DNA of 51,680 nt from an uncultured Bacteroides sp. GTDB taxonomy: Bacteria; Bacteroidota; Bacteroidia; Bacteroidales; Bacteroidaceae. The notes beneath the pieces are model-generated. The model saw nothing but the letters and a program-made list of their open reading frames with translations. It did no database searches and had not been told where the DNA came from. Each line of letters starts with the position of its first letter. The first letter of the stretch is position 1. The stretch covers positions 1 to 51,680 of the forward strand of contig NZ_CAJTSC010000024.1 of assembly GCF_910578895.1 (NCBI RefSeq). Direction: 5' to 3'. The position numbers were made by a program, and so were the translations under genes. This document shows, in pieces, positions 9,368-17,923 of this stretch.

Positions 9368-9399
9368 TTTGTTAAGTTCATGGAAAAACGCTATTTTTG
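9368..9399 (+). promoter_or_regulatory. Bacteroidetes promoter of tssD
   Basis: TTTG at 9368-9371 and TATTTTTG at 9392-9399 are separated by 20 bp, an exact fit to the TTTG-N(19-21)-TAnnTTTG consensus. It lies about 95 bp before the tssD start, giving the orphan tube gene its own promoter. Confidence 0.75.
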
Positions 9400-9493
9400 C
9401 GAAATATGATATCCTTCTTCTTCTCTTGAAAGCGGTTCTGCTGCTTTAACCAAGACGATGGTTTTGGTTTCACCATAAAATACCAAGAACAGC

Positions 9494-9883
9494 ATGGCAG
9501 AATTAAGGGCAACCGTGTGCTTGCAAGGAAAGGATATAGAAGTGATTTCATCACATATTGAATTTAGTCGCAAGACAGATACAAAAGGAAGACCGGTGAC
9601 GAATGTTACCGGCGGTCGTATTACCATCACCATTGAATCGACCAAAGAAACCATCCTTCTTGAAGCGATGGTGAACAGTCCCTTCAAGGCTATAAGTGGC
9701 AAGGTGATATATTACAATACTGAAGACAATTCGGTATTTCGTGTTGTGGAGTTCAAGTATTCGTACATTGTACACTATAAGGAAGTTTTCAATGTCGACA
9801 GGAAACGTCAGATGTACTCTACCATCACGTTTTCTGCCGACATTATTATGATAGGAGACGCATACTTGAGTAATCAATGGTAA
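9494..9883 (+). CDS. tssD: TssD (Hcp-like) tube protein
   Basis: This 129-aa protein is a Bacteroidetes TssD, the Hcp-like ring protein that stacks into the inner T6SS tube and can carry small effectors. The typical features are the N-terminal FSRKTDTKGRPVTNVTGGRI, the central IESTKETILLEAMVNSPFKA and the beta-rich tail ending in ITFSADIIMIGDAYLSNQW. Length is normal for the family. It stands alone with its own promoter, downstream of the effector module and not beside sheath or baseplate genes. It may thus be an accessory tube protein specialised for particular cargo, or the last gene of the T6SS locus before the element's other cargo. Confidence 0.9.
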   Translation: MAELRATVCLQGKDIEVISSHIEFSRKTDTKGRPVTNVTGGRITITIESTKETILLEAMVNSPFKAISGKVIYYNTEDNSVFRVVEFKYSYIVHYKEVFNVDRKRQMYSTITFSADIIMIGDAYLSNQW

Positions 9884-9930
9884 AAATGGATGTCTATTCA
9901 GGTATAAATGCGGATCGGGCAGTTATAACG

Positions 9931-9974
9931 GGACAGGGCCGTCGGCAGACCGGAACGGAAAAATCCCCCTGTCC
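9931..9974. terminator. GC-rich hairpin between converging genes
   Basis: GGACAGGG (9931-9938) pairs with CCCTGTCC (9967-9974) between the converging tssD and methylase-helicase genes. The position suits a bidirectional terminator, but no T-run follows on either strand. Confidence 0.35.
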
Positions 9975-10019
9975 GGTTGTCACAACCAAACAGAGGGAAA
10001 AGGTTAAATATAAATTGTA

Positions 10020-13000
10020 TCAGGCAGCCTTAGGAGCATCCTCATACCCGGCAGACGGTGTTCCGGGTGCGGTGTGTGAGCGTTCAGCCTCTTTGAGACT
10101 TTCGTCAATCTTTCGCTGCAGTTCCTTGCACTCCAGTTTGAACCTTGCCAGTTCTTCGGCCTTGCCCCATTTGCGGCCAACGATGTCCTGCAATACCGGG
10201 ATTTCGTTTTCAGCCCGCTCTACCGCTTTCTGCTGCTTCTCGATAAGTGAGGGCAATTTGCCCAATGCGCCTTGCGGATAGAGTGACGCATCCACGAAGC
10301 CGAGAGGTAATGCACCGCTTAGTCCGCATTGGTATTTCAGTCCGCTTATGCCCTCGACAAAGAACGTGTTACGCTCGAATGCCCCATTCATATTATACTC
10401 GCTACGCACCAACAGGTCAAGCCCTGCATAAGTGCCGACAGTGCCGTATGCTCCGCTTCGGTAGGTCTTGGATATACGGTGAAGTTCACGCCCGATTTCC
10501 TCGGCAGTCGCTTGCGGCAGGTTCAGAAGCATCGTTGCCTTTGTACCCTTGTACGAGGTAATGTATTCCAAATCCTTTGTGAAACAATCCTTTGTGCGCT
10601 TCGCTTTTTCAATATCCTCACGAAAGGCGGCAATCTTACGCTCGGCGCGGATGCGTTCTTTCTTGAAAATAGCCTGTTCCTTTTCAAGCTGCATAATCTT
10701 ATTGTCGAGCTTGGCCTTGTTCAACAGGTCGGTATTGCCGGAGAGGATAGCGATAAATTCGGTGAAGTTCATACCGCTGTTCTCGTCCATGCCGCCCTCG
10801 TCGATGCGGCGCACTGCGATTGTGCCGTTGTTGATTTGAGATATGAACATCTGCTTGTTTTTAAGCAGGTTGAACTTATAAGCGTCAAGTGTCTTTTCCG
10901 TGCCGTAAATTATAATGTCAACCACGTTGTCGCCCCATAGTTTAACCGTATTGCCTTTTCTCACTGCGCGCCCATTCCGTTGCTCCATATCGGCAGGTCG
11001 CCAGGGTATCTCAAGATGATGCACTGCCACAGCCCTTTGTTGGGCGTTAACGCCTGTACCCAACATGGTAGTGCTGCCGAAAAGCACACGCACCTTGCCG
11101 TTGTTCATGTCCTCGAACAGCCGTTTCCTTGCCCGCTCGGTCGTGGCGCACTGGATAAACTGTATCTCGTCAGCCGGAATACCCAACCGCACCAGTTTCT
11201 CCTTGATGTCGCTGTAGATGTTCCATTCGTTCGGCTTGTACGTGGAAAGGTCGCTGAACACGAACTGCGTGCCCCGGTTGGCATTCGAGCGCATATAATA
11301 ATCATAGATGGTATTTGCGCAAATGGAGGCCTTGTTTCCGGCATCGTCACTGAACTTACCGCCTAACAAACGCATATCGAGAGCCATTTTTCGGGCTACG
11401 TTAGTGGCAATCAGCATCTTCGCCTTATCGAGATTGTCAGGCTCGGGTGTATCAAGACCCAAATCTTCCCACTGGCCGCTATGTGCAAAGGAAACCAGCC
11501 GTCCAATCATTTCCTCCTGTTGGATAGTCGGTGCATGAGAGAGGAAACGCACGTTCTTCTCGGGTGCATCGAGGTTTATCATATCGGCAGTGCGATAATC
11601 CGTGATTTCCCGCAAAAACATAGCCAGTTCCGGCACTTTGATGTAGGTGCGGAAACGCTCTTTGCGCTTGATTGCACCTGTCACGTTCAGCTCATAGTCA
11701 GCGGTCTTTTGCGTGAATATCGCCGCCCACGCATCGAAGCACGAAATCTGCTGACGCTGCAGTTCGTGTGGTCTAAGGTACTTGAACATCACGTAAAGTT
11801 CAGTTAAAGCATTTACGATTACCGTGCCCGAAAGAAATGTCGCGCCGAGGTCGCGCCCTGTGCGGTGCTGAATATCGCGAATGGCGAACAACAGGTTCAT
11901 TGATTTTTGGGAACCTTGTATGTTACCGATACCTGCTACTCTTGAATGCCTTGTCTGAAACATCAAGTTTTTGTGCGAGTGCGATTCATCGACAAATATG
12001 TGGTCTATGCCCATTGAATGGAAATCCACAGTTTCATCTTTCTTTTTATTGATTTTCATCCGTAACCCCTGCAGTTTGGCCGAAAGGTTCTGCTTGCGCT
12101 TTTCCAGCCCCTTTTGCATCTTGCCGCTACGGTAGCGCATCGTGGATTTTTCCAGAACTTCCAGATTGCGCTCAACATCGCGAAGTTCTTCCGTGAAGAT
12201 GTCAATCATCGTTTCCTCCGACTGGGGTATTTTGGCGAACTGGTCGTGTGTCAGGATGATACAATCCCAATTGTTGTTTTTTATCTTGGAAAACACTTCT
12301 TTGCGGTTTGCAGGGGTAAAATCCTCTTTTCCCGGATAGAGTATCTTCGCTGAAGGATAAGCCTTGCGGAACGTATCGGCAATCTCGTGAACATTGGCTT
12401 TAAGTCCAATAATCATTGGCTTCCGCACCAAGCCGAGACGTTTCATTTCGTAGGCAGCGACACACATAATCATCGTCTTGCCTGTGCCTACCTCGTGCCA
12501 ACAGATACCACCGCCGTTTTGTTTAATCATCCAAATAGCGTCTTTCTGCGAGGGATAGAGGCTGTCGTATGGGAACTGCTCGAAAGAAAGTCCGGGAAAA
12601 GTCTGCACCGAACCGTCATAATGCGGACGGACATAGCAGTTGAAACGCTCGTTGTACACTCTTGCAAGTTCGTTGCGTACTTCTGCCGGTTGGTTATCAA
12701 GCCATTCATTGAAACGAGTTCTTATCTCTTGGATTTTGGCCGCCGCTTCCTGTATGGCTTCCTCGTCCGGAACACGCACCTTGTCACCGTTGCGCTCTAT
12801 CTCTTTCGTGATTTCGGGCACGGTGTCCTGCAAGGCGTGTACGAACAATTCCTCACCGTTGTAATTACGCACGGAATAGGTGTTGTAGGCTATGGGGGAA
12901 TAGCCTTGCAGACGCACCAAATAGGTGTCGTTCACATCGAAGTACATCACATCGGTTGCCGTTCCGAAAAGTTCCGCTGCAAACTCAGCATACAAAGCCG

Positions 13001-15008
13001 TGTCAATCCAACGCTCGCCCATGTTGATGTCGAGTTCTTCAAACGGTATCGGTTCGGGTACGGCGGCTTCCAACGCTTCAATGGCGGCTTCCGTCCACTC
13101 TTTTCTTTTGTCCGAGAGGTCGGGCAGACAGGAAACAATCTCCTTGCACTTGTCTATGACATTGCCAGCAAGGAAACTGCCTTTGTGTTCCCATGCGTCA
13201 CGGACGGGATTATAGAAAATTTCACCTTTGAGGTCGCCGACAATCCCGTCCTCGTCCTGTGCGGTGGTCTGTATCAGATAATCCATATCCACACAGCCGT
13301 AAAAGTTCAGACTGCTTGCCAACGCCTCGGCAGGGGTCAGTTTCCTGTCGGTGTCTATCCTCTTAAATGCTATGGGTTCGCGCATGATGTCGGCTTTGAG
13401 AATGTCCTTGCCGAGCTGCATTTCAATCGTAAACACCTCTACTCCGAGACTGTCAAGCATAATAAACTCCCTGTTGTCGTTGGCATGGAAACAGCCCCAT
13501 TTGGCAACAAAAGCGTCATACAACGCATTCAGCCGTTCACGCAAATGCGGTTGCTCCGTTTGTTCCGCTTGTTCCTTTGCAGACAGTTCAAAGTATGCTT
13601 TGCGGATGGGAAAATAGTCGTTTGCCCTGTCCGTGTTTACCTTGCCCTCGTCCACTGGCACGAAATCAACAGCCACTTCTTCATAATGGCTTGACTTGCG
13701 GAAACTGACAACACCCACCTGTCCCTCAAACGTCACCATTGCGCCGTCTTTCATCCATTCGGCCATTGGTTCGGTATAGGCACGTCTGCCTCTGTTCGCT
13801 GTCTCAACAGCCATGCTGCCGAAAAGCGACATCTGCGCCGGAGCTTCGCCGCCCATGAAAAGCCCTTTGCGGAAATAGCGGTCGAAATCATGCTTGAGCA
13901 GTGCCGAAAGGTATTGAAACATGGCATTTTCATCGCCGAGCCACTGGTACTTGCGTACATACTTGCCGTACTGGTTCATCACAATGCGGCTTCCTGTCGC
14001 CAATGCAGTTTTGGGCATGGTGAAAATCCGGTTGGTGTTCTCTGTCATTGTTCCTGCGGTCTCGACCTTTTCCTTATAGGTCTGCAAAAATGACCGCTCA
14101 CGGAGCGACAATGACGCTTTGTGTGTATGCTTTTGGAATACAAGCAAGTCACTGCCAACCTCGATACCGCCTGTCTGCATGAAAAGCGTGTCCGGCAGAC
14201 GGATTGCACTAATCAGGTCGGCATTGTTTACGAGGTACTCGCGCACGAACTTGTTGCCTGCCGTGTCCGCTATACCCCTTGATGTGATAAAAGCCAGCAG
14301 ACCGCCCTCATTCAACAGCTCCATAGCCTTGACAAAGAAATAATTGTGTATCGTCTTGGTTGCCTGTTCGTATGTGCCTCCTTTCCTCCAAAGCTCCGCA
14401 TCGAACACACGGAAATTCCCGAACGGGATGTTAGACGCTATGACATCGAATTTCGTATGCTCGAAATCCATTTCGCCGATTGTCTCAAATCCGCCTGTAC
14501 TTGTTATCGTATCGTCATACAACAACGAGAGTATCAGCCCAGAAAGATGGTCTTTCTCAATGGCGTAATCATACGTATCTGACATTGCCACAGGCAGGAA
14601 ACCGCCAATCCCTGCGGACGGTTCGAGGAATGAGTGCATTCGCAGATTGTTTTGCTTGAACGTCGTGTGTATCTGCCTTGCCACTGCATCGACAATGAAT
14701 TTCGGTGTGTAAAACGCTGTCAGGACGGATGCCTTGATGCTCTCTGTGACGGCTTGGCGCATCGGTTCAGTGAAATAGGGATATGCGCCGATAAGCTCCT
14801 GCAACCTACGGACTGGTTCATCCATGTTGCCGCCAATAGGTCGGTCTGTGCCAATGTTCAATACTTCCTTGATGCCTCCGAAACCCGAATACCGGGATAG
14901 TACGGCTTTTTCCTCTTGGGTGGCCTTTCTGCCCTGCATCTTGATTTTCATTGCAGTTTCGATGGCTTCCACATTTGCCACCAGTGATTTCAACTTGTCG
15001 TAACTCAT
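10020..15008 (-). CDS. DarB-like N6-DNA methylase / SNF2-type helicase fusion
   Basis: This 1662-aa polyvalent protein has an N-terminal N6-adenine methyltransferase: FLEPSAGIGGF at 127-137 is the SAM-binding motif I, and NIPF at 193-196 is a variant of the catalytic NPPY/F. A superfamily-2 helicase follows, with HEVGTGKT near 836 (Walker A), VDESH near 1007, and LGTGVNAQQ and QRNGRAVRKG near 1346 (motifs V and VI). A coiled region and a glycine-rich tail complete it. Fusions of this kind occur on phages and conjugative elements, the best known being P1 DarB, which protects incoming DNA from restriction. The same role is likely here. The gene is preceded by one of the eight hairpin promoter elements (15045-15210), with a GGGAAA box 18-23 bp before the ATG. 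Confidence 0.85.
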   Translation of the reverse strand: MSYDKLKSLVANVEAIETAMKIKMQGRKATQEEKAVLSRYSGFGGIKEVLNIGTDRPIGGNMDEPVRRLQELIGAYPYFTEPMRQAVTESIKASVLTAFYTPKFIVDAVARQIHTTFKQNNLRMHSFLEPSAGIGGFLPVAMSDTYDYAIEKDHLSGLILSLLYDDTITSTGGFETIGEMDFEHTKFDVIASNIPFGNFRVFDAELWRKGGTYEQATKTIHNYFFVKAMELLNEGGLLAFITSRGIADTAGNKFVREYLVNNADLISAIRLPDTLFMQTGGIEVGSDLLVFQKHTHKASLSLRERSFLQTYKEKVETAGTMTENTNRIFTMPKTALATGSRIVMNQYGKYVRKYQWLGDENAMFQYLSALLKHDFDRYFRKGLFMGGEAPAQMSLFGSMAVETANRGRRAYTEPMAEWMKDGAMVTFEGQVGVVSFRKSSHYEEVAVDFVPVDEGKVNTDRANDYFPIRKAYFELSAKEQAEQTEQPHLRERLNALYDAFVAKWGCFHANDNREFIMLDSLGVEVFTIEMQLGKDILKADIMREPIAFKRIDTDRKLTPAEALASSLNFYGCVDMDYLIQTTAQDEDGIVGDLKGEIFYNPVRDAWEHKGSFLAGNVIDKCKEIVSCLPDLSDKRKEWTEAAIEALEAAVPEPIPFEELDINMGERWIDTALYAEFAAELFGTATDVMYFDVNDTYLVRLQGYSPIAYNTYSVRNYNGEELFVHALQDTVPEITKEIERNGDKVRVPDEEAIQEAAAKIQEIRTRFNEWLDNQPAEVRNELARVYNERFNCYVRPHYDGSVQTFPGLSFEQFPYDSLYPSQKDAIWMIKQNGGGICWHEVGTGKTMIMCVAAYEMKRLGLVRKPMIIGLKANVHEIADTFRKAYPSAKILYPGKEDFTPANRKEVFSKIKNNNWDCIILTHDQFAKIPQSEETMIDIFTEELRDVERNLEVLEKSTMRYRSGKMQKGLEKRKQNLSAKLQGLRMKINKKKDETVDFHSMGIDHIFVDESHSHKNLMFQTRHSRVAGIGNIQGSQKSMNLLFAIRDIQHRTGRDLGATFLSGTVIVNALTELYVMFKYLRPHELQRQQISCFDAWAAIFTQKTADYELNVTGAIKRKERFRTYIKVPELAMFLREITDYRTADMINLDAPEKNVRFLSHAPTIQQEEMIGRLVSFAHSGQWEDLGLDTPEPDNLDKAKMLIATNVARKMALDMRLLGGKFSDDAGNKASICANTIYDYYMRSNANRGTQFVFSDLSTYKPNEWNIYSDIKEKLVRLGIPADEIQFIQCATTERARKRLFEDMNNGKVRVLFGSTTMLGTGVNAQQRAVAVHHLEIPWRPADMEQRNGRAVRKGNTVKLWGDNVVDIIIYGTEKTLDAYKFNLLKNKQMFISQINNGTIAVRRIDEGGMDENSGMNFTEFIAILSGNTDLLNKAKLDNKIMQLEKEQAIFKKERIRAERKIAAFREDIEKAKRTKDCFTKDLEYITSYKGTKATMLLNLPQATAEEIGRELHRISKTYRSGAYGTVGTYAGLDLLVRSEYNMNGAFERNTFFVEGISGLKYQCGLSGALPLGFVDASLYPQGALGKLPSLIEKQQKAVERAENEIPVLQDIVGRKWGKAEELARFKLECKELQRKIDESLKEAERSHTAPGTPSAGYEDAPKAA

Positions 15009-15044
15009 ATTTAACCTTGTTTTGTTTCCCTTTGTTCGACCGCC

Positions 15045-15210
15045 GGGATGATTTTTTCTGCATTCTAAGGTGGCAGGAGCAATCGGACAATGCTGAAGCG
15101 GAAAAATACGCTCGACAACGGAGAGGAAGATTTTTACGCCTCACTCGCGGCAGAATGCCGGCATTGGCAAGATTGGGACGGCCGGTTACCTTTGCGGAAA
15201 AATTCAATCC
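15045..15210 (-). promoter_or_regulatory. Hairpin promoter element A (candidate single-strand promoter)
   Basis: The + strand carries TTGG (15164-15167) and TACCTTTG (15187-15194) 19 bp apart, a promoter pointing away from the methylase-helicase gene. The region folds: 15050-15062 pairs with 15193-15205 (11 of 13 identical, one wobble), CAATC 15080-15084 pairs with GATTG 15171-15175, and CAATGC 15088-15093 pairs with GCATTG 15161-15166. Between the stems, 15063-15067 and 15188-15192 (ACCTT of the -7 box) are unpaired. In the folded + strand the promoter would fire leftwards into the gene. An inner AT-rich hairpin (GCGGAAAAAT with ATTTTTACGC) caps it. Confidence 0.65.
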
Positions 15211-15312
15211 CCGGCAGGTTGCACAACTGCGGAAAAGCGGTCAATGGAACAAGTAGAAAAGGATGAATGGAATAATATAACCGGAGTGCTAAAACGGGGA
15301 AACGGACAGCCA

Positions 15313-15400
15313 GGACGGACTTCACAGCGGACTGTCTTGGAACTGTGGAGGGCAATATTCATATCGTCCTCCGTAACTCCAAGTCTGTCCGCGTCCGTCC
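15313..15400. repeat. Long imperfect inverted repeat
   Basis: Left arm 15313-15351 (starts GGACGGAC, ends GTGGAGG) pairs with right arm 15368-15400 (starts CCTCCG, ends GTCCGTCC). The stem has some 28 matched bases interrupted by small bulges, and is followed by TTTTGC. It lies between hairpin element A and the toxin-antitoxin promoter. It may insulate the two units as a terminator, or be a cis site for processing or strand-initiation. No protein is encoded in 15211-15610. Confidence 0.55.
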
Positions 15401-15408
15401 TTTTGCAA

Positions 15409-15462
15409 AAGCGGCTTGGCGCACTTTATGTAACGTGTTACACAAAATGCGCAAGCGGCTTG
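15409..15462. repeat. Inverted-repeat segment flanked by 10-bp direct repeats
   Basis: AAGCGGCTTG occurs at 15409-15418 and again at 15453-15462. The 34 bp between them form an almost perfect hairpin: GCGCA (15419-15423) with TGCGC (15448-15452), and at the centre TGTAAC-GT-GTTACA. A palindromic unit bounded exactly by a 10-bp direct repeat looks like a miniature insertion with a target duplication, or a recombinase or nicking site. Confidence 0.6.
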
Positions 15463-15610
15463 AGGCAAACTGTCCGCACTATATCGGGGGCGTAAGGTAT
15501 AAAAGGGAATGGCAAAGTAAAAAGGGACGGCGACAGGTCTGAAGCGGGGAAATATAGTTGAAGATTGTATTTTTTTAATGTTATGAACATATTATTCAGC
15601 AAATTAGTTG

Positions 15611-15618
15611 TATCTTTG
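15611..15618 (+). promoter_or_regulatory. -7 box of the toxin-antitoxin operon
   Basis: TATCTTTG matches the Bacteroidetes -7 box TAnnTTTG. No clear TTTG lies 20 bp upstream. Its position implies a transcript start near 15625, so the antitoxin must start at the ATG at 15641 and not at the upstream in-frame TTG at 15608. Confidence 0.55.
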
Positions 15619-15640
15619 TGAAATCATAGAAACGGATGAA

Positions 15641-16198
15641 ATGAAGACTTCTATACAGATAGCAAAAATAAAAGCAGTGGTACTCTACATCATGCAGAGT
15701 TTCACTCAGGGAGTGGACTACATAAAGTTGTTCAAAATACTCTATTTTGCCCAACAGGATCATCTTGTGAAATATGGCAAGGTGATTGTCGATGATTCCT
15801 TCAGGGCATTGAAGCACGGTCCCGTGCCTGCTTATACCTATAAGGCTCTGCAAATAGCAGAAGGCAAACCTTTGGACGGAGATTTCAACGCGTTCCTTTC
15901 AGGTATAGAGGTTCGTGACAAGAAAGTATATACTTCCGCTACTCCCGATATGGATTACATATCTGGTGCCAACAAGCGTTGTCTGGATGCCGCTATCGCT
16001 AAATATAAGGATGCAGACCCTTATGATTTGTCCGACTTGTCGCATGACTCGGCATGGGAAGAAGCGATGACCCGCATTCAGGATGATCCTCAAAAGAACT
16101 TTATTACCATTATAGATATAGCCCGGGCAGGAAAAGCAACCAAAGACATGGTAGATTATATCCGCGAAAAGCAGATTGTCAAGAACGCTTTATCTTAA
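15641..16198 (+). CDS. Panacea (DUF4065, SocA-like) antitoxin
   Basis: This 185-aa protein has the Panacea/DUF4065 pattern: a helix with KAVVLYIMQ, then KLFKILYFAQQDHLVKYGK, VIVDDSFRALKHGPVPAYTY and a C-terminal helical part. Panacea domains act as antitoxins paired with many unrelated toxins. The gene is followed after 5 bp by a candidate toxin and then by a third small gene, all before one terminator. I chose ATG 15641 because the -7 box TATCTTTG sits at 15611-15618. The usual role would be to neutralise the next protein and to stabilise the mobile element, or to act as abortive-infection defence. Confidence 0.8.
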   Translation: MKTSIQIAKIKAVVLYIMQSFTQGVDYIKLFKILYFAQQDHLVKYGKVIVDDSFRALKHGPVPAYTYKALQIAEGKPLDGDFNAFLSGIEVRDKKVYTSATPDMDYISGANKRCLDAAIAKYKDADPYDLSDLSHDSAWEEAMTRIQDDPQKNFITIIDIARAGKATKDMVDYIREKQIVKNALS

Positions 16199-16203
16199 AT
16201 CAA

Positions 16204-16689
16204 ATGGACGATAAAACCGGTGCATTGGAGAAGCTGAAAGCTGCAATGGCCAAAGCTGAGCAAGTAGATATGTCATCAGTCAAAATTGGTGACATTATTT
16301 ATGTCCCATTAGACGAAGAGGACGGACTGATACTGAAAGACGGATATAAAGACCGTAATAAATACATCGTCATTATCGGCTTTACTCCGGAAGGTGTTGC
16401 CATCGGTGCCTTGCTGATAAATTCGGAGATAGACTCTTCCAAGAGGTCAGAGGAGTTGTTAAACTGCCAGTATCCTTTGATGGTACGCAATTATCGCGAT
16501 ATTCTGGATTATGACAGTTGGCTGGACTGTTCCGATATATTCGAACTTTCAAAATCTAAAATCACGGAGAAGAACGGCAAACTGAAAGGTTGCCTGATTT
16601 CCGAAGACAGGGAACGAGTGATAAAATTTCTGAAAGAGACGGATGTGTTTGATAATGTCACTAAAAGGCGTTATGGTATAATAGAATAA
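16204..16689 (+). CDS. Candidate toxin partner of the Panacea antitoxin
   Basis: This 161-aa protein starts 5 bp after the Panacea gene. After a short helical lead it has a beta-rich core: VKIGDIIYVPLDEED, then NKYIVIIGFTPEGVAIGALL, then LMVRNYRDILDYDSWLDCSD. This resembles the small SH3-like barrels of MazF/PemK and ToxN/AbiQ toxins, although no full motif is conserved. The C-terminus (SEDRERVIKFLKETDVF) is helical. Operon position with a Panacea protein is the main reason to call it a toxin. The family is not recognised with certainty, and a metabolic or regulatory role cannot be excluded. Confidence 0.6.
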   Translation: MDDKTGALEKLKAAMAKAEQVDMSSVKIGDIIYVPLDEEDGLILKDGYKDRNKYIVIIGFTPEGVAIGALLINSEIDSSKRSEELLNCQYPLMVRNYRDILDYDSWLDCSDIFELSKSKITEKNGKLKGCLISEDRERVIKFLKETDVFDNVTKRRYGIIE

Positions 16690-16708
16690 GGACATTGAAT
16701 TGCAGGAA

Positions 16709-17062
16709 ATGGATAAAACAGATTTGGATATCAGAATTGCAGGGAAAGAATCTTTCCTATTGGCAAATGACGGCTTGTATTTAGGCAGATTGTCATTGAG
16801 TACATCCGTTCCGGATTCCATATCGAACAATAAGGGTATATATGGAAATGACTATTCGGCCATATCCTTCAAAAACCCATATTCCATATATGGCAGTCCC
16901 GGTTCATCCCTAAGCCCATATAATCCAAATACATTAACTCCACCGGTTATTTACTTAAGAGGTGAGAAAGCAGGCTTTTTATCCAAGAATGTGAATTTCG
17001 CAGACCGTGTGGACCCGGATGGGCTTAATGAATGGATGATACGTCAACGATTGTACGATTAA
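16709..17062 (+). CDS. Short YG/YS-repeat protein of unknown function
   Basis: This 117-aa protein is the third gene of the toxin-antitoxin transcript, 19 bp after the toxin gene. It starts at ATG 16709, just after AGGAA. After about 15 residues it reads LLANDGLYLGRLS, then aromatic and serine-rich short repeats (NDYSAISFKNPYSIYG, GSSLSPYNP), and PPVIYLRG near residue 85. Proteins with this pattern (..DDGxFLGxL.. followed by YS/YG repeats and PPxIY) occur widely as small hypothetical proteins. No enzymatic motif or membrane segment is visible. Confidence 0.6.
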   Translation: MDKTDLDIRIAGKESFLLANDGLYLGRLSLSTSVPDSISNNKGIYGNDYSAISFKNPYSIYGSPGSSLSPYNPNTLTPPVIYLRGEKAGFLSKNVNFADRVDPDGLNEWMIRQRLYD

Positions 17063-17081
17063 TTTTCTTCCAGACACATAT

Positions 17082-17115
17082 ATAAGTCCCCAACCATTGG
17101 GGACTTATTTTTTTT
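17082..17115 (+). terminator. Rho-independent terminator of the toxin-antitoxin operon
   Basis: AAGTCCCCAA (17084-17093) pairs with TTGGGGACTT (17097-17106), extended by two AT pairs, with a 3-nt loop and a run of eight T. This is a textbook intrinsic terminator 20 bp after the third gene. Confidence 0.92.
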
Positions 17116-17158
17116 GAGTCAAATTTTAAGACTGTGGGAGCTATCAGCCGATACTATA

Positions 17159-17383
17159 TCAGGGGTTCGGAATGATGCCGGTTCTGACCTGTTTGCCGTT
17201 ACGGTACAATGAGATTTCTCCGGGCTTGAAGCCCATTTCTCCCAAAGCGATGTTTCGGATATAGTCACGGTACTCTTTGCCTGAAAAGTTCTTGCCGCAC
17301 AGGTTATTGAAAAACATGGGCATTGAAAATCCGTCGGTGCTTGACAGCACCGTTATACCATTCTGTCTGATTTCATCTTTCAT
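17159..17383 (-). CDS. Small hypothetical protein, last gene of the SLOG/PRTase operon
   Basis: This 74-aa protein starts 8 bp after the SLOG gene stop. It reads MKDEIRQNGITVLSST, then MFFNNLCGKNFSGKEYRDYI and ALGEMGFKPGEISLYRNGKQ. It is soluble, with no membrane segment. I do not recognise the family. Spacing and strand place it in the same leftward operon driven from the 18.5 kb hairpin element, so it is probably part of the same functional unit. Confidence 0.6.
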   Translation of the reverse strand: MKDEIRQNGITVLSSTDGFSMPMFFNNLCGKNFSGKEYRDYIRNIALGEMGFKPGEISLYRNGKQVRTGIIPNP

Positions 17384-17391
17384 ATATTCTT

Positions 17392-17922
17392 TTATTTCAT
17401 TGTTTTGTTTACGGTCTTTGATTCTTGGTGGCTGCCATAGAGGTTTGTCACTGCCAGTCCATTCGCTGTAGCCTTACGGCAAGTGTAAAACGTGCCGCCC
17501 TTAGGTTTGCCGTCATACCAGGTGATAAGTCGCGAACTGTGGATAACCATATAGTCGTTGCGCCGAAGCAAACAGCCATGATAGTAGTGCTCGCTCAGAA
17601 TGAGAACATCATCCGAACTACGCAGGATGTTATCATATTTGGCTTTCATCGTATCGCTCCACCGTTCGGTCTGTCCGCGATACGGTATCACGGCAATCAG
17701 TTGCAGGTCTGGCAAATCCGGTTGTAACGAGAGAACAACTTCCGCTGCCAGCAAGTCAAACCCCATAGCCATACCGCAGTAGAAATGACGGTAACCGTCA
17801 GTGTACGCCTTGATTATCTCTGCCTTTAATTGCCGCTTTAGTTGCTTCCAATACAGGAATGGAATGTTACGGTGTCCGCTGAAGCAGACGGACACTGCCT
17901 TGTCATACTTTGTTTGGGTCAT
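17392..17922 (-). CDS. SLOG (YpsA/DUF1273-like) nucleotide-binding protein
   Basis: This 176-aa protein belongs to the SLOG superfamily (Rossmann-like, related to LOG phosphoribohydrolases and DprA). The signatures are CFSGHRNIP at the start, the helix-loop YRHFYCGMAMGFDLLAAEVV, LIAVIPYRGQTERW and the C-terminal GGTFYTCRKA. SLOG proteins bind nucleotides or their derivatives, and many occur in conflict systems. It starts 1 bp after the phosphoribosyltransferase stop, so the two are probably co-translated. Pairing with a PRTase suggests chemistry on a nucleotide or base; the substrate is not known. Confidence 0.82.
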   Translation of the reverse strand: MTQTKYDKAVSVCFSGHRNIPFLYWKQLKRQLKAEIIKAYTDGYRHFYCGMAMGFDLLAAEVVLSLQPDLPDLQLIAVIPYRGQTERWSDTMKAKYDNILRSSDDVLILSEHYYHGCLLRRNDYMVIHSSRLITWYDGKPKGGTFYTCRKATANGLAVTNLYGSHQESKTVNKTMK

Positions 17923-17923
17923 A

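Noticed and set aside
12387..13694. 435-aa plus-strand frame
   Set aside because: It is antisense to the methylase-helicase gene, whose motifs are certain.
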